Source: Sulfopaludibacter sp035606355 | Lineage (GTDB): Bacteria > Acidobacteriota > Terriglobia > Bryobacterales > Bryobacteraceae | NCBI GenBank assembly: GCA_035606355.1 | Contig: DATNFO010000040.1 | Location: 1-64,000, forward strand | Length of the DNA: 64,000 bases | Reading direction: 5' to 3' | Part shown: positions 42,536-50,130 of the stretch, piece after piece | Layout of the letters: the number at the start of each line of letters is the position of its first letter | Position numbering within the stretch: position 1 is the stretch's first letter | Notes under the pieces: generated by a model | Database searches by the model: none | Seen by the model: only the letters and a program-made list of their open reading frames with translations | Told to the model about the DNA's origin: nothing | Program-made: the position numbers and the translations under genes

Positions 42536-43994
42536 GCTGATTCTCCTCTTTAGCCTTGCTGTCGCCGCCGCCCTGGCGGCATTGCTGCAGGCCCGCGTTT
42601 CCGAACCCATTCTGCACGTCGCACAGGTGGCGCGCGGGATCGCCGAAACCCACCAGTTTCAGGACCGCGTGGCCGTGCGCTTCCACGACGAACTGGGCAC
42701 ACTCGCCGAGTCCCTGAATACCCTGCTCGACGAAATCGAGCGGCGCGACGGCGATCTCGCCGCACAGCACCAGCGGCTCGAAGAGCAGGTCGCCGAGCGC
42801 AGCCGCGCAGCCGATGAACTCGCCATCGCGCGGGACCGCGCCGAAGAGGCCACGCACCTCAAGAGCCAGTTTCTGGCGAACATGAGCCACGAGATCCGCA
42901 CCCCGATCAACGGCATCATGGGCATGACGGAACTGGCGCTCGGAACCGATCTCAATCCCGAACAGCGCGATTATCTGGAAACCGTTCGCATGTCCGCGGA
43001 GAGCCTGCTGGCGCTCGTCAACGAAATCCTCGACTTCTCCAAAATCGAGGCGGGATGCGTCACCCTGGATTCCGGCGATTTCGACATCCGCCTGCTCATC
43101 TCCCGCGTACTGAAACCGCTAGCCGCCAGTGCGGCCGCCAAGAACCTTCGCATGAGCGTCGATATCAGCCCGAAGCTTCCAGCGCGCCTCACAGGAGATG
43201 CCCGGCGGCTGAGCCAGGTGCTTACGAATCTCGCCGCCAACGCGCTGAAATTCACGCCGGAAGGCGAGATCGCCATCGCGCTCGACGTGATCTCGGAGGA
43301 CGATGCCGAAATCGGCGTGCACCTGAGCGTGCGCGACACCGGAATCGGCATTCCCGAATCCAGCCAGAACCGTATCTTCGATCCGTTTGTGCAGGCGGAT
43401 GGCTCCGTCACGCGCCGCTACGGCGGTACCGGGTTGGGTCTGGCGATCTGCTCGCAGCTCGTCCGCGCCATGGGCGGCGGCATCCGTGTGGAGAGCCGGC
43501 CCGGTCACGGCAGCACTTTTCACGTCACGCTCACTTTGAAGAAGGCCGGCCAGAGTGTGGCCGCTCCGGCGGCGCCCAAGGCTCCGGCCGCCGGCACCCC
43601 TGGTTCCACTTCCAGCCTCCACATTTTGCTGGTGGAGGACAACGCCGTGAACCAGAAACTAGCACGCCGCATGCTGGAGAAGTCGGGGCATTTCATCGAC
43701 GTCGTGGCCGATGGCCGGCAGGCTCTGGACGCTCTGGCGCGCGGCCGCTTTGACCTGGTGCTCATGGATTTGCAGATGCCCGTGATGGACGGCTATCAGG
43801 CCTGCCGCGAGATTCGCCGCCGCGAAAGCGCTCGCGGAGGCCACACGCCGGTCATCGCGCTCACCGCCCACGCCATGCCTTCGGATCGCGAGAAGTGTTT
43901 GCAAGCCGGTATGGATGAGTTCGTAGCCAAACCAATCCGGGGAGCCGATCTGGTGGACAAGATTAACTCCGTGATGGCCCTATGTCACCATTAG
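42489..43994 (+). CDS. Hybrid sensor histidine kinase, 5'-truncated and fused to a repeat
   Basis: 501-residue open frame. The first ~15 residues are encoded by module X of the repeat; an in-frame TAA lies at 42483-42485. Kinase sequence starts with a transmembrane helix (LLILLFSLAVAAALAALL), then HAMP (EPILHVAQVARGIAETH), a coiled coil, HisKA with H134 (LANMSHEIRTPINGIMGM), HATPase_c (LTNLAANALKFTPEGEIAIA, DTGIGIPESSQNRIFDPF, GGTGLGLAICSQLV) and a receiver with D427 (VLMDLQMPVMDGYQACREI). The first TM and the sensor domain expected upstream are missing. Translation from GTG 42489 (GGGAG 9 bp upstream, also in the repeat) is possible; it may instead be a pseudogene. Confidence 0.75.
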   Translation: MYRKANGAPRERPPDLLILLFSLAVAAALAALLQARVSEPILHVAQVARGIAETHQFQDRVAVRFHDELGTLAESLNTLLDEIERRDGDLAAQHQRLEEQVAERSRAADELAIARDRAEEATHLKSQFLANMSHEIRTPINGIMGMTELALGTDLNPEQRDYLETVRMSAESLLALVNEILDFSKIEAGCVTLDSGDFDIRLLISRVLKPLAASAAAKNLRMSVDISPKLPARLTGDARRLSQVLTNLAANALKFTPEGEIAIALDVISEDDAEIGVHLSVRDTGIGIPESSQNRIFDPFVQADGSVTRRYGGTGLGLAICSQLVRAMGGGIRVESRPGHGSTFHVTLTLKKAGQSVAAPAAPKAPAAGTPGSTSSLHILLVEDNAVNQKLARRMLEKSGHFIDVVADGRQALDALARGRFDLVLMDLQMPVMDGYQACREIRRRESARGGHTPVIALTAHAMPSDREKCLQAGMDEFVAKPIRGADLVDKINSVMALCHH

Positions 43995-43998
43995 AATA

Positions 43999-44661
43999 GT
44001 GACGGAGAAACAGATTCTCACCGCCGGATTCGCGACCGCGACCCTGGCCTTCGCGTTTTTCTGCTGGCTCGCCCTGGCCGTCACCGTCGGCACAACGGCG
44101 GGCTTCGATACGCAGGTCCGCGGCCTCGTGCATTCCTGGGCGAACCCGCGCCTCACGTATATGATGCGCGGTATCACCCTCCTCGGGTCCCCCACGTTTC
44201 TCATCTGCCTGGGAGTGTTGCTGTTCTGGCGCCTCGCAGCCGCCGGACGGCTCCGCGCCGCCATCATCCTGCTGCTCACCGCCATCGGCGCGGAGATGTT
44301 CGACGAGGCGCTGAAAGTCTGCTTCCGCCGGCCCCGTCCGGAAGCCTTCTTCGGAGCCGAACCCCTGTCCTACAGTTTCCCCAGCGGCCACTCGGTCGCC
44401 TCCTGCTGTTTCTACGGGGTGATGGCCGCCATTCTCGCCGCCAACGTCCGTTCACACTGGCGCAAAGCCGGCATCTGGGCGACCGCCGCGGTCATCGCCT
44501 TCTCGGTCGGGCTCTCCCGCGTCTACCTGGGCGTCCACTATCCCACGGATGTGCTGGGGGGATTCGCGGCCGGGGTCGTGTGGGCCGGCATCGTCCGCGC
44601 CGGATACGAGGTTTGGCGCCGCCGTTCCGTTCCCATCAACAACTCCCTACCCGTCCCATAA
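43999..44661 (+). CDS. PAP2-type membrane phosphatase
   Basis: 220 residues, GTG start. About six transmembrane helices. The three phosphatase motifs are present: KVCFRRPRPEAFF, SFPSGHSVASCCFYG and SRVYLGVHYPTDVLGGFAAG (KX6RP, PSGH, SRX5HX3D). Likely substrates are phosphatidic acid, undecaprenyl diphosphate or a related lipid phosphate. It lies 4 bp after the histidine kinase, so the two were probably one transcription unit. Confidence 0.9.
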   Translation: MTEKQILTAGFATATLAFAFFCWLALAVTVGTTAGFDTQVRGLVHSWANPRLTYMMRGITLLGSPTFLICLGVLLFWRLAAAGRLRAAIILLLTAIGAEMFDEALKVCFRRPRPEAFFGAEPLSYSFPSGHSVASCCFYGVMAAILAANVRSHWRKAGIWATAAVIAFSVGLSRVYLGVHYPTDVLGGFAAGVVWAGIVRAGYEVWRRRSVPINNSLPVP

Positions 44662-44745
44662 ACACAATCTATTGATAATCCTGTAAAAATGGGTTGCCTC
44701 GCGCCGTCCGCCATGGGGAGAATTGTATATCCACGTGGAGGACTT

Positions 44746-46173
44746 TTGACCGAACTACAAGACTTTCTCACGCTGACTTATTCCGAGTTGGAAGAGTTGA
44801 ACCTGAACGCCAAGGAGCAGCGCGCCCAGCGCGTCCCCAAGGACAAAATTCAGGAAGAGCGCCTCAGGTATCTCACCGACGAGAAGCGCATCAAGGCCGT
44901 CACGGTCCTGTTCAGTGACCTTGAAGGCCGCCTGCACATGCTGGACTATGACAAGAAATTCCTCGTCAAGAGCTGGGACAACCTGACCTTCGACGGCTCG
45001 TCGATCCGCGGCTTCACCGCGCAGCGCGAGAGCGATCTTCGCCTCGCCATGGACTGGAGTTCCTTCTACTGGGCGCCCGCCGACGTTTTCGGCCCCGGCA
45101 AAGTGCTGGTGTTCGGCGAAGTCATCGATAAGGACGGCACCCCGTACTCGGCCGATATCCGCGGCGTCCTCAAGAACTACGCCACCAGCCTCTTCGAAAA
45201 AAGTTCGTACACCCTGAACGCAGCCAACGAAATCGAAGGCTTCCTGTTCAAGGGTTCCGACGCCGAACGCTGCTATCACGAGACCGGCACGTTCGAATAC
45301 GTCAGCACCGGCGGCTACTACCACTCGCTCCCGGGCGACGAACTGCGCGAGTTCATCGACACCACGGCTGAAGTGCAGCGCGCCATGGGCTTCCAGAATG
45401 AAAAGGATCACCCGGAAGTCGCGCCCTCGCAGTTCGAGATCAATTACAGCTACGCCGATGTGGTCACCGCGGCCGACCAGATCCAGCTCTACAAGCTCAT
45501 CTGCCGGCAAGTGGCCACGCGCATGGGTTTCACGGCCAGCTTCCTGCCCAAGCCGGTGGTCGGCGTGAACGGCAGCGGCATGCACACCAATGTCTCCATC
45601 AGCAAGGGCGGCAAAAACCTGTTCTGGGACGCCAAGGGCGAGGAGATGCTGAGCAAGACCGGCTGGCAATTCGTCGATCGCATCCTGACCCACGGCAACG
45701 ATCTCTGCCTGATTCTCAACGCCAGCGTCAATGCCTACCGGCGTCTGGACCCGCACTTCGAAGCGCCCAACCAGATCAAAGCCTCAGCCACGGACCGCGG
45801 CTCCATGGTGCGCATTCCCATCGGTAACGAGCGCAGCATGCGCGTCGAAGTCCGCAGCGTCAGCCCGGACGCTAACCCGTACATGGTGCTCTACTCCATC
45901 TTCCGCACCGGACTCGAAGGCGAGACTGCGAAAATCAAGAACCTGCGCTCCGCCCAGCGCTATCTTCCCGACAACATCTACGATGCGCTCAACAACTATC
46001 GGAACGCGCCGTGGATCACCACGATGCTCGGAGAAGACGTGAAGGCGCGTTACGGCGACCTGAAGCAGGCGGCCGCGGACCGTTGCCCGCGCCTTCTCGG
46101 CACCTATGTAAAGGCGCCTGAAGTGCAGTACCACCACGCCGTCTACAACCAGTTCCTCTGGAATAAGTTTTAA
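44746..46173 (+). CDS. glnA: Glutamine synthetase, type I
   Basis: 475 residues from TTG at 44746, chosen because GGAGG lies 4 bp upstream and the length then matches the family; a longer frame from 44689 adds unrelated sequence. It makes glutamine from glutamate, ammonia and ATP. Motifs: NLTFDGSSIRGF, EIEGFLF, PSQFEINYSYADVVTAADQI, VNGSGMHTNVSISKGGKNLF, NASVNAYRRLDPHFEAPN and RGSMVRIP followed by RVEVRSVSPDANPY. I do not see the adenylylation Tyr motif of enterobacterial enzymes (NLYDLPP). Confidence 0.95.
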   Translation: MTELQDFLTLTYSELEELNLNAKEQRAQRVPKDKIQEERLRYLTDEKRIKAVTVLFSDLEGRLHMLDYDKKFLVKSWDNLTFDGSSIRGFTAQRESDLRLAMDWSSFYWAPADVFGPGKVLVFGEVIDKDGTPYSADIRGVLKNYATSLFEKSSYTLNAANEIEGFLFKGSDAERCYHETGTFEYVSTGGYYHSLPGDELREFIDTTAEVQRAMGFQNEKDHPEVAPSQFEINYSYADVVTAADQIQLYKLICRQVATRMGFTASFLPKPVVGVNGSGMHTNVSISKGGKNLFWDAKGEEMLSKTGWQFVDRILTHGNDLCLILNASVNAYRRLDPHFEAPNQIKASATDRGSMVRIPIGNERSMRVEVRSVSPDANPYMVLYSIFRTGLEGETAKIKNLRSAQRYLPDNIYDALNNYRNAPWITTMLGEDVKARYGDLKQAAADRCPRLLGTYVKAPEVQYHHAVYNQFLWNKF

Positions 46174-46182
46174 AGTAACGCT

Positions 46183-46581
46183 ATGCGTTACTTTTTAGCG
46201 AAGACAGAACCCGGCACATATTCCATCGATGATCTCGAGCGCGACGGCAGCACCGTCTGGGACGGAGTCACCAACCCCCAGGCGGTGCGCGCCATTCGCG
46301 AAATGAAGCCTGGAGACAAAGTCTTCATCTACCACTCCGGAGGAGTCAGCGCGATTGTAGGAATCGCGAAAGTGAAAGGCGAGCCTCGCGACGACCCGAA
46401 AAACCCCAAGTCTGCCGTGGTGGAACTCGCCTACGAATCCAGGGTCGATCCGCCGGTCACGCTGCATCAGGTCAAAGAGTCCGGCAAATTCAACGACCTG
46501 GCGCTAGTTCGCCAAGGCCGCCTCTCGACCATGCAACTCCCGGAGGAGTTCGCAAAGTGGGTCCTCCAGGCGGGTCGGTAA
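46183..46581 (+). CDS. EVE domain protein
   Basis: 132 residues, only the EVE domain: RYFLAKTEPGTYSIDDLERD, TVWDGVTNPQAVRAIREMKP, GDKVFIYHSGGVSAIVGIAK and VELAYESRVDPPVTLHQVKE. EVE belongs to the PUA-like folds that read modified bases in nucleic acids; the target here is unknown. It starts 9 bp after glnA. Its stop lies 6 bp from the convergent phosphoesterase gene. Confidence 0.9.
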   Translation: MRYFLAKTEPGTYSIDDLERDGSTVWDGVTNPQAVRAIREMKPGDKVFIYHSGGVSAIVGIAKVKGEPRDDPKNPKSAVVELAYESRVDPPVTLHQVKESGKFNDLALVRQGRLSTMQLPEEFAKWVLQAGR

Positions 46582-46587
46582 TCCTTC

Positions 46588-49095
46588 TTATCGCCGCACG
46601 GGATAGGGCACGTCGTACCCCTTGGCATCCCACCACAGAATTCGATTCAACACGTCCTCCGGAACGTCGTCCAGTTCCGTAAAGTCCATGGCCGCGGACT
46701 GCTTCGCTGCCCAAAGCCGCCGGCCCGCCAACGCCTTCAACTGAGGATTTATTTCCTCCAGGCTCTGCTTCGGAACCAGATGCTCATACGGCGACAAGTC
46801 CGCCGCCGCCGTGAACACGCTCCGCATCGGCCGCGCCGCCGCCAGAAACCGCGTGCGAGGCTGAATCCGAAACACATCCTGAATCGTTCGGATCAAGCTG
46901 CCATGGTTGTAATTGTCCGAGACCACCGCGTTCCGCTTGACCCGCGGGCCGATCGCCAGCGCCACCGTCCGATGCCCGTCCACATGGTCCACCCCGTCCT
47001 GCGCATCGTCTTCCACCACCAGAATCAGACTCTTGCTCCAGAAGCGGCTCTTCGAAATCGCCTCCACAATCCGGCCCAGCGCCAGATCGTCATCCGCCAC
47101 CATCGCCTTCGGTGACGGCGACCCCGGACGCGTGCCGTTCGTGTGGTCCTCATTCAACGTCATCACGGTCAGATTCTGCATTTTTCCGCTCTTCTCAAAC
47201 TCGCCGAGCTCGCGAATGAATTCGTCGGCGCGAAGCTGATCCGGAATGTTCGTGTCGCTGGCCGGGTAGCGTTCGTCGCAATATGGCTGCAGCGCGGGAA
47301 CTCCGCTGCGCGACCCCACCAGCGCCTGCCAGGTCCCCGCCTTGTAAGCGTCCCAGAACACCTGCCACTTGGGCTCGTGGCCGTCGATATCGATCATGCT
47401 CTGCGTCTTCGCGTCCCACTTGGCCGGCAATTGGAACTCGCCGTAAATCCGCACGTCGAAGGGACGCGTCGCGCTCTGCCAGAAGAAGCCCGTCGGCGCT
47501 ACGGTCAGCGCATCGGCCATATTCCACGCGTACCCGCGCGGCGACGCCGCAAATGCGCGCTCCGTATAGTCGCTGACGAACCCTTGCAGCAGCCACTGAT
47601 GACCGTCGAAACTGATCGCGCCGCCCGTGTAGAAGTTGTCCAGCAGCACATACTTCTCGGCGAGCGCATGATGATTCGGCGTCACGTCGCGACCGTACAT
47701 CACCAGCTTCGGATCGCTGTTGCCCTTGCCGATATCTCCGAAAACCTGGTCGTACGCGCGATTCTCCTTGATGATCAAAAACACGTGCTCAATGCCCAGA
47801 CTGCTCACGTCCGCCACGCCGCCCGCATTCTCGTACACAGGCATATTCGCCGCCCGCACCTCGCGAGCGCCCGCCGCAATCTGCATCGGCTCCAGCTTGG
47901 AAATCCGCTCCAGCGAACCCTCGAACTGTTTCGAATTGAAACCGCCCTTGTGGTTGTCCGTCTGGCCCACGCCCTTAATGTCCAGCACGCGCAGCGCGCC
48001 TTCCGAATCCAGCGCCAGGGCAGTGGGGAACCACAGCGTCGGCACGGCGCCCGCCGCGCTCCACCCCTTCGCCGTTCGCTGCAACACCGCGATCGCGTTG
48101 TTCCCACCGCAAGCCACGTACAGCGTCTTGTTGTCGCCCGAGAAAACCGCGGCGGTCGGCTGCGACCCAATCGCTGCCGCGGGATACGCCGGAATTTTGA
48201 CGTCCACCCGCTTCAGCGTCTCCGTATCCAGAATGGAGACATTGTCGGAGTGGCTGTTCACCACCGCAAGTTCTTTCTCGTCGCCGCTGAGCGCAATCTG
48301 CGACGGCGCAAGTCCCACCGGAACTTCCTTCACCGCGAAGGTCTCCGCGTCTACAATGCTGATGGTCCCCGAAACGCTGGTTCCCGTCCGGGGGTCCGTC
48401 AGAATCTGCGACCCGCTGCTCGGCGCCGTGGTATCGTTCGCCTCCGGCCTGCGCCCGCCGCGATTCGTCACATAGATCTTGCCCCGCCGCTTGGAAACCG
48501 CCACTCCGAAGGGAGCCATGCCGGTGTCCACCATCTTCTTGACCGTGCGCTTCTCGGCATCGATCACCGCCAGCGAGTTGTCGCGGCTCATCGCCACATA
48601 CGCCGTCTTCCCATCCGCGGAAAACGCGATGCCCGTCGGCACCGCATGACCCTTCAGGTCGATCCGCGCCGGTTGCCCTTCAGGCAGCCCGACCGCGGAG
48701 ACCTTCGTCACCAGAATCGAATCCGCCTTCGAGCTTGTCTCGCTCGCCCATAGTTCGCGATTTCCGGGGCGGTATGCAATTCCGGCGTATGACGTGGTGT
48801 GCGCCGCAATCTCGCCCACCTTCGCGCCCGTCGACCCGTCCAGCAGCACGACGGCGCGCGTGTTCAGCACGGCCAGCACCCGCTTGTCGGAATCGTACGC
48901 CATATCCACGGGCCGCCCCGGGATCACGGTCTGCTGGCCCCAGGGATGCAAAAGCTGGTTCGTGGGCAGAAGGCGAAATCCGCCGTCTTGCGCCCCGAGC
49001 GGCGCGTTGGATTTGAGTACGGGGAAATGGGCAGCCTCGCGAGCGATGAGGGCGGCGCCGGCCAGTACTACTGCTACGACCAATGTGGTACGCAT
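46588..49095 (-). CDS. Exported YncE-like propeller fused to phosphoesterase (alkaline-phosphatase superfamily)
   Basis: 835 residues from ATG at 49095 with a hydrophobic N-terminus (TTLVVAVVLAGAALIA). The N-terminal half is a seven-bladed YncE-type propeller (VPTGIAFSADGKTAYVAMSR, APFGVAVSKRRGKIYVTNRG, APSQIALSGDEKELAVVNSH). From ~455 a PF04185-type phosphoesterase domain follows: HVFLIIKENRAYDQVFGDIG, NFYTGGAISFDGHQWLLQGF, LTVMTLNEDHTNGTRPGS, ILVVEDDAQDGVDHVDGHRT and NYNHGSLIRTIQDVF. This bifunctional arrangement recurs in acidobacteria. Substrate unknown. Confidence 0.88.
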   Translation of the reverse strand: MRTTLVVAVVLAGAALIAREAAHFPVLKSNAPLGAQDGGFRLLPTNQLLHPWGQQTVIPGRPVDMAYDSDKRVLAVLNTRAVVLLDGSTGAKVGEIAAHTTSYAGIAYRPGNRELWASETSSKADSILVTKVSAVGLPEGQPARIDLKGHAVPTGIAFSADGKTAYVAMSRDNSLAVIDAEKRTVKKMVDTGMAPFGVAVSKRRGKIYVTNRGGRRPEANDTTAPSSGSQILTDPRTGTSVSGTISIVDAETFAVKEVPVGLAPSQIALSGDEKELAVVNSHSDNVSILDTETLKRVDVKIPAYPAAAIGSQPTAAVFSGDNKTLYVACGGNNAIAVLQRTAKGWSAAGAVPTLWFPTALALDSEGALRVLDIKGVGQTDNHKGGFNSKQFEGSLERISKLEPMQIAAGAREVRAANMPVYENAGGVADVSSLGIEHVFLIIKENRAYDQVFGDIGKGNSDPKLVMYGRDVTPNHHALAEKYVLLDNFYTGGAISFDGHQWLLQGFVSDYTERAFAASPRGYAWNMADALTVAPTGFFWQSATRPFDVRIYGEFQLPAKWDAKTQSMIDIDGHEPKWQVFWDAYKAGTWQALVGSRSGVPALQPYCDERYPASDTNIPDQLRADEFIRELGEFEKSGKMQNLTVMTLNEDHTNGTRPGSPSPKAMVADDDLALGRIVEAISKSRFWSKSLILVVEDDAQDGVDHVDGHRTVALAIGPRVKRNAVVSDNYNHGSLIRTIQDVFRIQPRTRFLAAARPMRSVFTAAADLSPYEHLVPKQSLEEINPQLKALAGRRLWAAKQSAAMDFTELDDVPEDVLNRILWWDAKGYDVPYPVRR

Positions 49096-49137
49096 GGGAA
49101 CGCACCAGCATAGCGCAATTACGGTAGAATAGGAGTA

Positions 49138-49995
49138 ATGCGTTTTTCCCTCGCCGCAGTTCTGGTCGCGGCCTTCGCTGTCTGTGCGTGCGCGCAAACC
49201 CCCGAGGATCCTGAAGTCGCCCGCGCGAAGATGGAACTCTCGAAGATTCAGTCACTTGTAAGCATGGGTGCGCTTCCCAGAGTGCAGGAAGAGAAAGCCC
49301 GCGAAGCCGTTGCCGCAGCTGAGGACAGCGCCCTCATCCGCAGCTATATTTTCCAGACGGACCTCACCGAGGATCAGGCTACCGCCCTGACGTCCGCTGC
49401 CCAGCGTCAGTTCAATCGCAAGGAAAAGCAGTTCGATGAGGCGCAAAAGCTGGTGCAGACCGGCGTAGCTCCGCAAATCTCCCTCAGCGCGATTCTGCAG
49501 GAAATGGACTTCGCGCGCAAAGAGGTGGATCTCGCCGAAACGCGCGCCCGCCTCGCCCGCGAAATCACCGAGATGGCGATTGCCGAGCAGGCTTACGAAG
49601 CGGGTGCCAAGTCGCGGGGAGGCAGCGGACTCGCCGAGCACTTCGCCGGCAACGGTCAGTTCAACCCGCAGATCTTCGCCAAAATTGAGACGGCCTTCGA
49701 AGGACGCTTCGGGCGGGCGCTGCCCGTGAGCGCCAACGGAGAAACGGCCGTTCACCGGGCGCTCGGCTTCGACCACCGCGGCCGCATCGATGTGGCCGTC
49801 CAGCCCGATGGCGCCGAAGGAGCCTGGCTCCGTCAATATCTGCGCCAGCACAACGTCCCGTTCTTTGCCTTCCGCCACGCCGTCTCCGGCCAGGCCACCG
49901 GAGCCCACATCCACCTGGGTCCCCCCAGCACAAGGTTCATTTCCGCCGCCCTGGCCCCCGGAGTAGGCTCCGGAGCCACAGACTTGCGCCAGTAA
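49138..49995 (+). CDS. Secreted coiled-coil protein with C-terminal peptidase-like domain
   Basis: 285 residues with signal peptide MRFSLAAVLVAAFAVCACA. Residues ~25-165 are a long helical hairpin or coiled coil (VARAKMELSKIQSLVSMGAL, AAQRQFNRKEKQFDEAQKL, MDFARKEVDLAETRARLARE). Residues ~175-275 hold HRALGFDHRGRIDVAVQPDG and HAVSGQATGAHIHLGPPSTR. The H...D and HIH residues are placed like the zinc ligands of M15/VanX-type peptidases, so a cell-wall peptidase role is possible but unproven. It is divergent, 42 bp away, from the phosphoesterase gene. Confidence 0.65.
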   Translation: MRFSLAAVLVAAFAVCACAQTPEDPEVARAKMELSKIQSLVSMGALPRVQEEKAREAVAAAEDSALIRSYIFQTDLTEDQATALTSAAQRQFNRKEKQFDEAQKLVQTGVAPQISLSAILQEMDFARKEVDLAETRARLAREITEMAIAEQAYEAGAKSRGGSGLAEHFAGNGQFNPQIFAKIETAFEGRFGRALPVSANGETAVHRALGFDHRGRIDVAVQPDGAEGAWLRQYLRQHNVPFFAFRHAVSGQATGAHIHLGPPSTRFISAALAPGVGSGATDLRQ

Positions 49996-49996
49996 C

Positions 49997-50125
49997 GACC
50001 GGTCTGGAGACGGGTCGAAGGCGAACGGAGTTCGCCTGCAACAGGAAAGATTCCTGTTGCCACGTGCCGACAGGAAGTTCGCCCGGGCGAGCTCTGCTCG
50101 CCTTCGACCGGTCAGGAGACCGGTC
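49997..50125. repeat. Cluster of five consecutive short hairpins between convergent genes
   Basis: In order: GACCGGTCTGGAGACGGGTC (49997), GGCGAA-CGGAG-TTCGCC (50020), GCAACAGGAA-AGA-TTCCTGTTGC (50038), GGCGAGC-TCT-GCTCGCC (50086) and GACCGGTC-AGGA-GACCGGTC (50106). The ACCGGTC hairpin also occurs after topA and the ACAGGAA hairpin at 36783. The cluster fills the whole gap between the stops at 49995 and 50131. Confidence 0.75.
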
Positions 50126-50130
50126 GGTAC

